Assembly: GCA_025351985.1 (NCBI GenBank) | Contig: JANXUW010000508.1 | Span: forward strand, 1 to 6,452 | Source: Pseudolysobacter sp. | GTDB taxonomy: Bacteria > Pseudomonadota > Gammaproteobacteria > Xanthomonadales > Rhodanobacteraceae | Reading direction: 5' to 3' | Length of the DNA stretch: 6,452 nucleotides | Part shown: positions 1-6,452 of the stretch, in pieces | Position numbering within the stretch: the stretch's first letter is position 1 | Layout of the letters: each line of letters starts with the position of its first letter | Position numbers and translations under genes: made by a program | Notes under the pieces: generated by a model | What the model was told of the DNA's origin: nothing | Databases searched by the model: none | The model's input: the letters and a program-made list of their open reading frames with translations, nothing else

Positions 1-843
1 ACCCGCGAAATCATCCTGCGCCGCTGCGGCCAAGGCGCGATCGAGGTATTCGCGCTCGATCTGCGCGAGTCCCTGATCGGCGAGTTTATTGGCGGGATCG
101 TGTTCGAGCACACGTCGATACACACCAAGCGCGCTCGCATCTGCAGGTGTGATCGCATGCCCCTGCCGCAACAAATCGGCAGCCTCGGTCAACATCGGCG
201 TGACGATGCGCAACACCTTCAGGCGCTCGTTCAATCCGTCCAGTTCCGGTGTGTCGCCCGGCACTGCCTGCAACGCGGAAATCAGTTTTTCCGATTCGCC
301 GATATCGCCATGATCCAGCGCGGCGGTGGCCTGCGCGTTCAGACTATCGCGGACTTTTTCCAAGCCGCTTTTGGCAGCCGCATTATTGCTGTCGGCGGCC
401 AGCGCCTGCTCGAACAAGGCGAGTGCATTGTTGTCGCGCGGCGCGATCAGGTGGCCCGCATCCAATGCCTGATTGGCCTTTTTCAGCATTGCCGCGATCG
501 CCTTGGTCGTCGGCACTTCGGGTGCGGGCGGACCCATCGTCAACGCCCCGGTTTCGGCGGGCTGCACAAATTCGCCATCGACGGACACTGGTGCGGGCGG
601 GCCGTATTCGCTATCCGCAGCCAGCGTTGCCACGCTCTCGCCGCGTGCAGGATTGCGTGCCCGAATCGCAGTGGCGGGCAAGCGCGGGGCATGGGTGGCA
701 TCGACGTCCGCGCGTTGTTGCATCGCCGGGGTGATGTGGATCCAGCCCGGAAAAAAACGATACACCAGCGCAAATATGAGCAAGGCAATGCCCGCGGCAC
801 CGCCGAGCGTGGTTTGTTTGCGTACGACTTCGGTTCCGGGCAT
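1..843 (-). CDS. Membrane-anchored TPR-like repeat protein, N-terminal part (runs off left edge)
   Basis: The minus strand is open for 281 codons from the ATG at 843-841 to the window edge, so only the N-terminal part is visible. The start is well fixed: an in-frame TAA lies two codons upstream (852-850), and the next Met is residue 41. Residues 1-12 are short and basic. Residues 13-32 form one hydrophobic segment (including IALLIFALVY), so the rest probably lies in the periplasm. Residues 42-111 are a Pro/Ala-rich linker with GPPAP twice (81-85, 104-108). From about residue 114 a unit of 98 residues begins and repeats: GHLIAP at 130-135 matches GHAITP at 228-233, and ALALFEQAL at 140-148 matches ALGVYRRVL at 238-246. 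The helices look TPR-like. From memory, xanthomonad proteins with this kind of N-terminus can carry a formylglycine-generating-enzyme-like (SUMF1) C-terminal domain. That part lies outside the window, so function is not assigned. The gene is divergent from rnd. Confidence 0.75.
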   Translation of the reverse strand, partial: MPGTEVVRKQTTLGGAAGIALLIFALVYRFFPGWIHITPAMQQRADVDATHAPRLPATAIRARNPARGESVATLAADSEYGPPAPVSVDGEFVQPAETGALTMGPPAPEVPTTKAIAAMLKKANQALDAGHLIAPRDNNALALFEQALAADSNNAAAKSGLEKVRDSLNAQATAALDHGDIGESEKLISALQAVPGDTPELDGLNERLKVLRIVTPMLTEAADLLRQGHAITPADASALGVYRRVLEHDPANKLADQGLAQIEREYLDRALAAAAQDDFAG

Positions 844-903
844 GAGTCTTTACAAGGGCGAATTCGGTGGACGGCGACGGCGGAGCGATCAATCCGGATG
901 ACA

Positions 904-909
904 TATAAT
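904..909 (+). promoter_or_regulatory. Candidate -10 box for rnd (TATAAT)
   Basis: A perfect TATAAT stands in the 220-bp divergent intergenic region. No convincing -35 hexamer lies 16-18 bases upstream, and no TG extends the -10. Read on the other strand, the same bases give TATTAT (910-905), a fair -10 for the minus-strand gene starting at 843, with only a weak -35 (TTCTGG at 932-927). If used for rnd, it would leave a 5' UTR of about 150 bases. This is a motif match only. Confidence 0.35.
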
Positions 910-919
910 ACGCAGACCA

Positions 920-947
920 GCGCCAGCCAGAACCTTAGGCCAGGCGC
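920..947 (+). repeat. Imperfect inverted repeat in the divergent intergenic region
   Basis: GCGCC-A-GCC (920-928) can pair with GGC-CA-GGCGC (938-947), giving eight base pairs around a small internal loop and a 9-base hairpin loop. There is no T-run on either side, so it does not look like an intrinsic terminator. If transcription starts near 916 it would lie at the 5' end of the rnd mRNA. In GC-rich DNA this could be chance. I see no gene in the rest of 844-1063. Confidence 0.25.
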
Positions 948-1052
948 ACAGCGACCGCAACCGCTTTGATCCCGCTGCATTTATCCCGCGTTGGATTCCG
1001 GTTGTCGACCTTGCGTTCCTGTTGAGGTTCCGCGCGCTTCCGCTCAGCCAAC

Positions 1053-1056
1053 GGAG
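1053..1056 (+). promoter_or_regulatory. Shine-Dalgarno that fixes the rnd start
   Basis: GGAG sits 7 bases before the TTG at 1064-1066. The nearby ATG at 1059-1061 is in another frame and too close to the GGAG. The in-frame TTG at 1022 has no such signal. Confidence 0.6.
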
Positions 1057-1063
1057 CCATGCA

Positions 1064-2158
1064 TTGTTCACCTGGATTACGCAGCAAACCGATCTCGAAC
1101 GCCACCTCGCGCAGTGGCAACCCGGCAGCAGCGTCGCGCTGGATACCGAGTTCATGCGCATCAATACTTTTGCGCCGCGTCTGGCACTCGTGCAGGCCTG
1201 CGTCGATGGCGACATCGTCTTGCTGGATGCGCCTGCGCTTGGTGCGATGACGCCATTTGCCGCGCACTTGACCAGCGCCGCTACGCTCACTGTGATGCAT
1301 AGCGCCAGCGAAGATCTCGAAGCGCTGGCGCCACTGTTGCCGAATGGCCCGGCGATGTTGTTCGATACCCAAATCGCCGCGAGCATGGCAGGACTCGGTT
1401 TCGGCCTGAGTTATCAGAAGCTGGTCGCCTTGCTGCTCGGCGTCGACGTGCCCAAGGCCGAAACGCGCTCGGACTGGCTCAAGCGTCCGCTCAGCGCACA
1501 GCAACTCGAATACGCCGCGCAGGATGTGGAGCACCTGATGCCGATCCATACGCAACTCGCCGCAAAGCTCGACGAACTCGGTCGCAGCGCGTGGCTTGCG
1601 GAAGATTGCCGACGCATGATCGAGCGCGTCTGTCATCGCGAAGGCGATCCGCAACCGCAACGCTCGGTGCGTTTTGCGACAAACTGGCCGATCGAACAAC
1701 AAGCGTTGTTGCGACGAATTCTGCTATGGCGCGAAATCACCGTGCGCGCCATCGATTGCCCGCGCACCTGGTTGCTCGACGAGACCCACGCCGCCGATCT
1801 TGCGCATAAACCTCCGCAGACCGCCGACGAGTTGATGCAGCGCACGCGCGGCCAACGTGCATTGCGCAGCGAACAGCGCAACGCCTTGTTGCACGAGTTG
1901 CAACGCCCGCTGGATGCCGCAGAAATCGCAGCGACACGACCGGCCCTGCCCGTCCCCAGCAACGCGCAAAAGCGTGCGGTGACGGCGATGAAAGAAACCG
2001 TCGTGGCCATCGCCGCTGAATTGAATCTGCCCGAAGGTCTGCTGTGCGCGCGCAAGCATCTCGAAGCGCTGGTGCAGGACGGCGTGTGGCCGCAGGCACT
2101 GGAAGGCTGGCGCAAAACGCTGCTGCATGATCGCTTGATGCCGCTGCTGCCGCAGTGA
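1064..2158 (+). CDS. rnd: Ribonuclease D (3'-5' exoribonuclease)
   Basis: RNase D trims the 3' ends of tRNA precursors and other small structured RNAs in the cytoplasm, using two metal ions. The protein is 364 residues from the TTG at 1064, close to the roughly 375 of E. coli Rnd. The DEDDy exonuclease domain spans about residues 3-170, and all catalytic residues are present: Asp27 and Glu29 in LDTEF (Exo I), Asp84 in HSASEDLEAL (Exo II), and Tyr150 with Asp154 in EYAAQDVEHL (Exo III). An HRDC-like helical region follows at about residues 195-285, with the family phrase PRTWLLDE. The last 70 residues hold the C-terminal helical part. The start is inferred from the GGAG 7 bases upstream and from family alignment. 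Starting at TTG 1022 would add 14 residues without a ribosome site. No terminator is visible after the TGA, but the thr operon has its own promoter 25 bases further on. Confidence 0.93.
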   Translation: MFTWITQQTDLERHLAQWQPGSSVALDTEFMRINTFAPRLALVQACVDGDIVLLDAPALGAMTPFAAHLTSAATLTVMHSASEDLEALAPLLPNGPAMLFDTQIAASMAGLGFGLSYQKLVALLLGVDVPKAETRSDWLKRPLSAQQLEYAAQDVEHLMPIHTQLAAKLDELGRSAWLAEDCRRMIERVCHREGDPQPQRSVRFATNWPIEQQALLRRILLWREITVRAIDCPRTWLLDETHAADLAHKPPQTADELMQRTRGQRALRSEQRNALLHELQRPLDAAEIAATRPALPVPSNAQKRAVTAMKETVVAIAAELNLPEGLLCARKHLEALVQDGVWPQALEGWRKTLLHDRLMPLLPQ

Positions 2159-2183
2159 ATGACCGTAATATATCGCCGCCCTC

Positions 2184-2211
2184 TTGACAGCCACATACCC
2201 GCTGTTATCCA
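2184..2211 (+). promoter_or_regulatory. Predicted thr operon promoter
   Basis: A perfect -35 hexamer TTGACA (2184-2189) is followed after 16 bases by TATCCA (2206-2211), a poor -10 with a TG one base upstream (2203-2204), as in extended -10 promoters. Transcription would begin near 2217-2220, just before the leader peptide and the attenuator hairpins. The -35 is strong evidence and the -10 weak. TTATCC at 2205-2210 (15-base spacer) is an alternative register. Confidence 0.5.
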
Positions 2212-2249
2212 CTGCAGGCATGTCGCAACAACTTTTCATTCGCACGATC

Positions 2250-2297
2250 ATGGCTTCCACCACAACTATTATGTGTGGTGCGGAGCGGCGTGCGTAA
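2250..2297 (+). CDS. thrL: Threonine operon leader peptide (thrL-like)
   Basis: A 15-codon ORF reads MASTTTIMCGAERRA and ends at TAA 2295-2297, 88 bases before thrA. The codons ACC ACA ACT ATT (2259-2270) give three Thr then one Ile, the regulatory amino acids of the E. coli thr leader. They lie inside the first attenuator stem, and the stop codon lies in the loop of the antiterminator. The ORF is open further upstream in frame to an ATG at 2220, giving 25 residues and adding another Thr-Ile pair (ACG ATC, 2244-2249). Neither start has a good Shine-Dalgarno. The ATG at 2220 falls on the predicted transcription start, so 2250 is preferred unless the leader is translated leaderless. The function is inferred from codon content, position and the RNA folds. 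Confidence 0.7.
   Translation: MASTTTIMCGAERRA
2258..2280 (+). promoter_or_regulatory. Attenuator hairpin 1:2 (protector)
   Basis: CACCACA (2258-2264) pairs perfectly with TGTGGTG (2274-2280) around a 9-base loop. The left arm covers the first two Thr codons and the right arm overlaps the left arm of the antiterminator (2277-2280). The two folds therefore compete, as expected of segments 1 and 2 in a ribosome-dependent attenuator. Confidence 0.6.
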
Positions 2298-2322
2298 CTG
2301 AAACGACACACCGCCCCGCACC
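2277..2322 (+). promoter_or_regulatory. Attenuator hairpin 2:3 (antiterminator)
   Basis: GGTGCGGAGCGGCGTG (2277-2292) pairs with CACACCGCCCCGCACC (2307-2322): 14 of 16 positions are Watson-Crick, with two A-C mismatches, around a 14-base loop holding the leader stop codon. A ribosome stalled at the Thr codons would leave most of the left arm free, so this fold would form and block the terminator. A ribosome that reaches the stop codon would cover the left arm. Confidence 0.65.
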
Positions 2323-2368
2323 CTGATCAGGATGCGGGCAGTCCGCTTCCGTTCAGTGTGCGGGGTTT
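2314..2368 (+). terminator. Attenuator hairpin 3:4 (terminator) upstream of thrA
   Basis: CCCCGCACCCTGA (2314-2326) pairs with TCAGTGTGCGGGG (2353-2365) at 12 of 13 positions. Inside the loop a second hairpin can form: GGATGCGG (2330-2337) with CCGCTTCC (2343-2350), 7 of 8 pairs. The left arm shares 2314-2322 with the antiterminator, so the two are mutually exclusive. Only TTT (2366-2368) follows the stem before CC, a short U-tract for intrinsic termination. A rival shorter pairing, CCCGCA (2315-2320) with TGCGGG (2333-2338), is also possible. Confidence 0.55.
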
Positions 2369-2384
2369 CCAACCGGAGCCCTGA

Positions 2385-4910
2385 ATGAGCGTCAGCGTTG
2401 TAAAAAATCCCACCAGCGAATCCGTCGATGCGGCCTTGAACAAGCCGACCGGCAGCGGCTGGATCGCGCACAAGTTCGGCGGATCGAGTCTGGCCAACGC
2501 GGAACGCATCCGCACCGTCGCCGACATCATGCGCGGACGCAACGACGCCGGTCAGGTGATCGTGGTCTCGGCGATGCAAGGTGTGACCGACGCGCTAATC
2601 GAACTCGCACATGCCGCCGCTCGCAACGACGGTTATTGGCGGCACGCCTGGAATGCACTGAAAAAACGCCACGAGGATGCCGCACGCGCCTTGCTCGGTG
2701 CACAAGCTCGCACCGAGCAGGACTGGCTCGCCGAACGTTTCGCCGAACTCGCGGATCTGTTGCACGCATTGGCGTTGCTCGGCAGCCCCGCCGCCGAAGC
2801 GCTCGAACTGATCCAGGGGCTTGGCGAAATTTTTTCCTCGCGCATCGTCGCCGCGCATCTGAATGCCAACGGCATCGAATACGCGTTGCTCGACGCGCGC
2901 GAGGTTCTCGTGGTTCGGCATGAAGATCTCGGCGTCGCGGTCGAGTGGGATCAAAGCGCGACCAAACTCGCCGAGTGGCGCGTGCGGCATCCGCAAATGC
3001 GCGTGGTCGTCAGCGGCTTCGTTGCACGCGACGTGCAGAATCGCATCACCACACTCGGGCGCAACGGCAGCGATTATTCCGGCGCGATTTTCGGCGCGCT
3101 GTTCCATGCCGACGAAATCCATATCTGGACCGACGTCGATGGCGTGCTGTCCGCCGATCCACGCGTCGTGCCCGAAGCCGTGCTGCTGCCGCAACTGTCG
3201 TACCACGAAGCCTGCGAGCTCGCCTATTTCGGTGCGAAAGTGATCCATCCGCAGACCATGGCGCCGGCCATCGCGCGAAATATTCCGGTCTACATCCGCA
3301 ATACGTTTCGACCCGAACTCAGCGGCACGTGTATCAGCAGCCAGGCCAGCATCGACAGCGCGGTGAAAGGCATCAGCACCATTCCTGGCCTCGCCATCGT
3401 CAACATCGAAGGCGCCGGCATGATCGGCGTGCCGGGCACCGCGCAGCGCGTATTCGGCGCATTGCGCGCGGCGAAAGTTTCGGTGGTGATGATCTCGCAG
3501 GGATCGTCGGAACATTCGATCTGCTGCGTCGTGCAGGAGAAACAAGTCGACATCGCCGTACACGCACTCGACGAAGAATTCATCCACGAACTCGCGCGCG
3601 GCCAATTGCAAAGCATCAACGCCACGCCGAGCATCAGCGTGCTTGCGATCGTCGGCGACGGCATGACCGGCACGCCGGGTGTCGCCGCGCGCCTGTTCGG
3701 CACGCTCGCGCGCAGCGGCGTCAACATCCGCGCGATTGCGCAGGGTGCATCCGAGCGCAACATCTCGGTGGCGATCGAAAGCGGCGATGCCGCGCGCGCG
3801 TTGCGTGCCGCGCACGCCGGATTTTATCTGTCGCCGCAAACCATCTCGATCGGCGTGGTCGGCCCGGGCCAGGTCGGTCGTGCGTTTCTCGCGCAGCTCG
3901 CGCAGGTGCGCGAGCATCTGTTGCGCACGGCCAATCTCGACCTGCGCCTGCGCGCCGTCGCGAGCAGCGCGAGCATGTTGCTCGACGACGCAAGCATCTT
4001 GCCGCAGGACTGGCGCGAGCGTCTCGATGCGCAAGGCACCGCGACCGATCTCACGCGTTTCGCCGATCACGTACTCGCCAACCATCTGCCGCACGCGGCG
4101 ATCATCGATTGCTCGGCCAGCGGCGATGTCGCCGAACATTACGCGCGCTGGATCGGCGCCGGCATCCACGTGGTGACGCCGAACAAACACGCCGGCAGCG
4201 GCCCGCTCTCACGCTACAAGGCGATCCGCGCGGCATCGTCACACGGCACACGTTTTCGTTACGAAGCCACCGTCGGCGCCGGTCTGCCGATCGTGCAGAC
4301 CTTGCGCGACCTGCTCGACACCGGCGATGAAATCATTTCGATCGAAGGCATTTTTTCCGGCACCCTCGCCTACCTGTTCAATCGCTTCGACGGCAGCGTG
4401 CCGTTCTCAACGCTTGTGCAGGAAGCACGCGCCGCGGGTTACACCGAACCCGATCCGCGCGACGATTTGAACGGCCGCGACGTCGCGCGCAAACTCGTGA
4501 TTCTCGCGCGCGAAATGGGCTTGCAGATGGAAGTGGCCGATGTCGATGTGGAAAGTCTCGTGCCGGCGGAACTGCGTGAAGTCGACGGTGCGGAATTTCT
4601 CGAACGCCTGGTCGAGGCCGACGAAAGTTTCGCGACGCGTTTCGCCGCCGCGCACGCGCAAGGAAAAAAATTGCGCTATGTGGCACGCCTGAATGCCGCC
4701 GGCGAAGCGCATGTCGGCCTCGTCGAGCTGGCCGGCGATCATGCCTTTGCGCATCTGCGCCTGACCGACAATATCGTGCAGTTCACGACGCGCCGTTATC
4801 GCGACAATCCGCTCGTCGTGCAAGGTCCCGGCGCGGGACCGGACGTAACCGCCGCGGGCGTGTTCGCCGATCTGTTGCGTATCGCCGCCACGCTCGGAGC
4901 ACGCGTATGA
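2385..4910 (+). CDS. thrA: Bifunctional aspartokinase / homoserine dehydrogenase I
   Basis: This cytoplasmic fusion phosphorylates aspartate and later reduces aspartate semialdehyde to homoserine with NAD(P)H. It has 841 residues; E. coli ThrA has 820. The aspartokinase domain (about 26-320) shows KFGGSS at 30-35, GRNGSD at 225-230 and WTDVDGV after it. Two ACT-type regulatory units follow (about 335-475), each with a G-PG-A-R-FG pattern; they would bind threonine for feedback inhibition. The dehydrogenase begins near 485 with the nucleotide loop GPGQVGR (493-499), then TPNK with Lys601. The catalytic set Glu688, Asp694, Asp699 and Lys703 in [13 protein letters not shown](V)ARK has the spacing of yeast Glu208/Asp214/Asp219/Lys223. 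GGAG at 2375-2378 lies 6 bases before the ATG. The kinase core is preceded by about 25 extra residues compared with E. coli. ThrA rather than MetL is preferred because of the Thr leader and the following thrB and thrC. Confidence 0.96.
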   Translation: MSVSVVKNPTSESVDAALNKPTGSGWIAHKFGGSSLANAERIRTVADIMRGRNDAGQVIVVSAMQGVTDALIELAHAAARNDGYWRHAWNALKKRHEDAARALLGAQARTEQDWLAERFAELADLLHALALLGSPAAEALELIQGLGEIFSSRIVAAHLNANGIEYALLDAREVLVVRHEDLGVAVEWDQSATKLAEWRVRHPQMRVVVSGFVARDVQNRITTLGRNGSDYSGAIFGALFHADEIHIWTDVDGVLSADPRVVPEAVLLPQLSYHEACELAYFGAKVIHPQTMAPAIARNIPVYIRNTFRPELSGTCISSQASIDSAVKGISTIPGLAIVNIEGAGMIGVPGTAQRVFGALRAAKVSVVMISQGSSEHSICCVVQEKQVDIAVHALDEEFIHELARGQLQSINATPSISVLAIVGDGMTGTPGVAARLFGTLARSGVNIRAIAQGASERNISVAIESGDAARALRAAHAGFYLSPQTISIGVVGPGQVGRAFLAQLAQVREHLLRTANLDLRLRAVASSASMLLDDASILPQDWRERLDAQGTATDLTRFADHVLANHLPHAAIIDCSASGDVAEHYARWIGAGIHVVTPNKHAGSGPLSRYKAIRAASSHGTRFRYEATVGAGLPIVQTLRDLLDTGDEIISIEGIFSGTLAYLFNRFDGSVPFSTLVQEARAAGYTEPDPRDDLNGRDVARKLVILAREMGLQMEVADVDVESLVPAELREVDGAEFLERLVEADESFATRFAAAHAQGKKLRYVARLNAAGEAHVGLVELAGDHAFAHLRLTDNIVQFTTRRYRDNPLVVQGPGAGPDVTAAGVFADLLRIAATLGARV

Positions 4911-5830
4911 GAATGCAGGCAAGCGCATTCGCACCGGCGAGCATCGGCAATATCGGCGTGGGTTTCGACATCCTCGGGCATAGCATCGCCGGGCCGGGCG
5001 ATCGGGTCAGCGTGCGACGCATCGAGCAACGCGAGGTGCGCATCGCGGCGATCCGCAACGCAGCCATCGATCTGCCGTTCGAGGCGGAAAAAAATACCGC
5101 CGGCGCGGCCTTGATCGCACTGCGCGATACACTTGGTCTCGACTACGGATTCGAGATCGAAATCGACAAGGGCATCGCCTTCGGTTCAGGCATGGGCGGT
5201 TCGGCGGCATCGTGTGTCGCCGCACTGGTCGCGGCAAATGTGCTACTGGATGAGCCACTCGATGTGCACGCGCTGTATCCGTTCGCGCTGGTCGGCGAAG
5301 CCGTCGCCAGCGGCGGCCGTCACGGCGACAACGTCGGGCCGATGCTGCTTGGTGGCATGGTGTTGGCGACCGCCGAACGCCTGACGCCGATCCCGGTTCC
5401 GAGCGCGTGGCATTGTGTGCTCGTGCATCCGGACTTCGTGCTCGAAACGCGCCGCGCACGCGCCGCGTTGACCGGTCATTACGCGCTGCCGGAGTTCGTC
5501 GCGCAGAGCGCCAATCTCGCACAGTTTCTCGCCGGATGTTTTCTCGGCGACAGCAGCCTGATCAGCGTCGGACTCAAGGACGTTCTGGTCGAACCGCGCC
5601 GCGCCGCATTGATCCCGGGCTTCGCCGCGGTCAAACAGGCCGCACTCGATCATCATGCATTGGGTGCGAGTATTTCCGGTGCCGGCCCAAGCGTATTCGC
5701 CTGGTTCGAATCGGCCGGCGCAGCCCACGCCGCAGCCACCGATATGCAGACGGCATTCATCACCGCCGATCTGCGCAGCGATGCCTTCGTCTCGCCGGTC
5801 GCCGGTCCGGCTGCGCAGGTGGTCGCATGA
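4907..5830 (+). CDS. thrB: Homoserine kinase (GHMP family)
   Basis: ThrB transfers phosphate from ATP to homoserine, making O-phosphohomoserine for ThrC. It has 307 residues, close to the 310 of E. coli. The three GHMP-kinase motifs are in order: motif 1 near residues 6-22 ([15 protein letters not shown]), the ATP-binding glycine-rich motif 2 at 93-102 ([10 protein letters not shown]), and motif 3 near the C-terminus ([12 protein letters not shown]). Motif 2 reads MGGSAA where many members have LGSSAA, and the usual Pro before the loop is replaced by Ala; both look like mild family variants. The ATG at 4907 overlaps the thrA stop as ATGA. GGAG at 4896-4899 lies 7 bases upstream, inside thrA, and favours it over the in-frame ATG at 4913. 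Translation is probably coupled to thrA. Confidence 0.95.
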   Translation: MRMQASAFAPASIGNIGVGFDILGHSIAGPGDRVSVRRIEQREVRIAAIRNAAIDLPFEAEKNTAGAALIALRDTLGLDYGFEIEIDKGIAFGSGMGGSAASCVAALVAANVLLDEPLDVHALYPFALVGEAVASGGRHGDNVGPMLLGGMVLATAERLTPIPVPSAWHCVLVHPDFVLETRRARAALTGHYALPEFVAQSANLAQFLAGCFLGDSSLISVGLKDVLVEPRRAALIPGFAAVKQAALDHHALGASISGAGPSVFAWFESAGAAHAAATDMQTAFITADLRSDAFVSPVAGPAAQVVA

Positions 5831-6452
5831 TGCGTTATGTCAGCACACGCGCCTTGACACACGGCGCGACAACACCGATGACAGTCGGCCTGAGCGACGC
5901 GCTCAACGCCGGACTCGCAGCCGATGGCGGCCTGTACGTGCCGCAGTCGCTGCCACATCTTGCGCTCGAGGATTTCTCCGGCGCGGACACGCTGCCGGCT
6001 ATTTCCAGGATTTTGCTGAGGCCGTTTTTCACCGGTGATGCGCTGCAATCCGAACTCGATGCGATCTGCGCTCAAGCATTCACGTTTGCCGCGCCGTTGG
6101 TGGCTTTGCCTGCTGCCAACACGGACGGCGACAATTACCTGCTCGAACTTTTCCACGGCCCGACCGCCGCGTTCAAGGATTTCGGCGCGCGTTTTCTCGC
6201 CGCGTGTTTGCAGCGCATTGAGCGCAACGATACGCGCGTGCTGACGATTCTGGTCGCGACCTCCGGAGACACCGGCAGCGCGGTCGCCGCCGCGTTCCAT
6301 CGTGTGCCCGGCATTCGTGTGGTGATCCTGTATCCCGACGGCTTGGTCTCGCCGCGCCAGGCGCATCAACTCGGCTGCTTTGGCGACAACATCAGCGCGT
6401 TGCGCGTGAGCGGCACGTTCGACGATTGCCAGCGTTTGGTCAAACAAGCGTT
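5830..6452 (+). CDS. thrC: Threonine synthase, N-terminal half (runs off right edge)
   Basis: ThrC converts O-phosphohomoserine to threonine and phosphate with pyridoxal phosphate (PLP). The frame stays open to the window end, giving 207 codons of an expected 430 or so. The N-terminus MRYVSTR and the later GLAADGGLYVP are typical of the family. The PLP lysine is Lys116 in FHGPTAAFKDFGARF, and the phosphate-binding ATSGDTGSA lies at 143-151. Two ATGs stand in tandem at 5827 and 5830. The second is chosen because it lies 7 bases after AGGTGG (5817-5822) and gives the usual Met-(Arg/Lys)-Tyr start; the first would add one Met. The junction with thrB is TGATG, so coupling is likely. Nothing visible is broken; the gene is simply cut by the window. 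Confidence 0.95.
   Translation, partial: MRYVSTRALTHGATTPMTVGLSDALNAGLAADGGLYVPQSLPHLALEDFSGADTLPAISRILLRPFFTGDALQSELDAICAQAFTFAAPLVALPAANTDGDNYLLELFHGPTAAFKDFGARFLAACLQRIERNDTRVLTILVATSGDTGSAVAAAFHRVPGIRVVILYPDGLVSPRQAHQLGCFGDNISALRVSGTFDDCQRLVKQA

Noticed and set aside
100..969. 289-codon plus-strand frame opposite the TPR-like gene
   Set aside because: The minus-strand frame has a clear start, membrane segment and internal repeat. The plus frame is rich in Arg, Cys and His without pattern, and runs through the intergenic region.
935..1702. 255-codon minus-strand frame opposite rnd
   Set aside because: It is antisense to conserved RNase D catalytic regions and shows no domain or clear ribosome site.
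2159..2183. Possible terminator after rnd
   Set aside because: The short AT-rich stretch has no stem-loop followed by a T-run; nothing supports a terminator.
2267..2272. TATTAT resembling a -10 box inside the leader peptide
   Set aside because: No -35 stands at a suitable distance, and a start here would cut off the leader peptide and the first attenuator arm. The TTGACA promoter upstream explains the region better.
2595..4190. 531-codon open frame on the minus strand within thrA
   Set aside because: It lies wholly opposite a certain thrA with full catalytic motifs. The translation is rich in Arg, Asp, His and Ala, as expected from the reverse reading of GC-rich codons, with no recognisable domain.
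2945..4330. 461-codon plus-strand frame within thrA
   Set aside because: It is extremely Arg-rich, with no known motif, and is a frame shadow of thrA codon bias.
1..6452. Mobile element, CRISPR, phage or defence system, tRNA or rRNA
   Set aside because: No transposase or phage-like protein, no regularly spaced direct repeats and no tRNA-like cloverleaf were seen. The genes and their order are those of core metabolism.

Overview
The window is a 6.45-kb piece of a chromosome with moderately high GC. It carries housekeeping genes: ribonuclease D and the threonine biosynthesis operon thrA-thrB-thrC. The fused aspartokinase-homoserine dehydrogenase, the thrABC order and the style of the proteins point to a gammaproteobacterium, most likely of the order Xanthomonadales (Rhodanobacteraceae/Xanthomonadaceae-like). 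That placement rests on remembered family resemblance, not on a search. I see no mobile element, CRISPR array, tRNA or rRNA.

Layout. Positions 1-843 (minus strand) hold the first 281 codons of a membrane-anchored protein with a tandem 98-residue TPR-like repeat; it runs off the left edge. Positions 844-1063 are a divergent intergenic region with a consensus -10 box. Positions 1064-2158 (plus) encode RNase D, probably from a TTG start. Positions 2159-2384 hold the control region of the thr operon: a promoter with a perfect TTGACA, a short leader peptide with the run Ser-Thr-Thr-Thr-Ile, and three RNA hairpins of which neighbours exclude one another. This is the layout of a classical transcription attenuator. 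Positions 2385-4910 are thrA, 4907-5830 thrB, and thrC runs from 5830 past the right edge.

How the genes work together. ThrA catalyses the first and third steps from aspartate to threonine (aspartate to aspartyl phosphate, and aspartate semialdehyde to homoserine). ThrB phosphorylates homoserine, and ThrC converts O-phosphohomoserine to threonine. The three genes overlap by a few bases at ATGA and TGATG junctions, so translational coupling is likely. The leader peptide would sense charged tRNA-Thr (and perhaps tRNA-Ile) and decide whether transcription goes on into thrA.

The genes are ordinary. The most informative feature is the attenuator, which can be read base by base. Its terminator stem is strong but is followed by only three T residues, which makes the exact mechanism worth testing.
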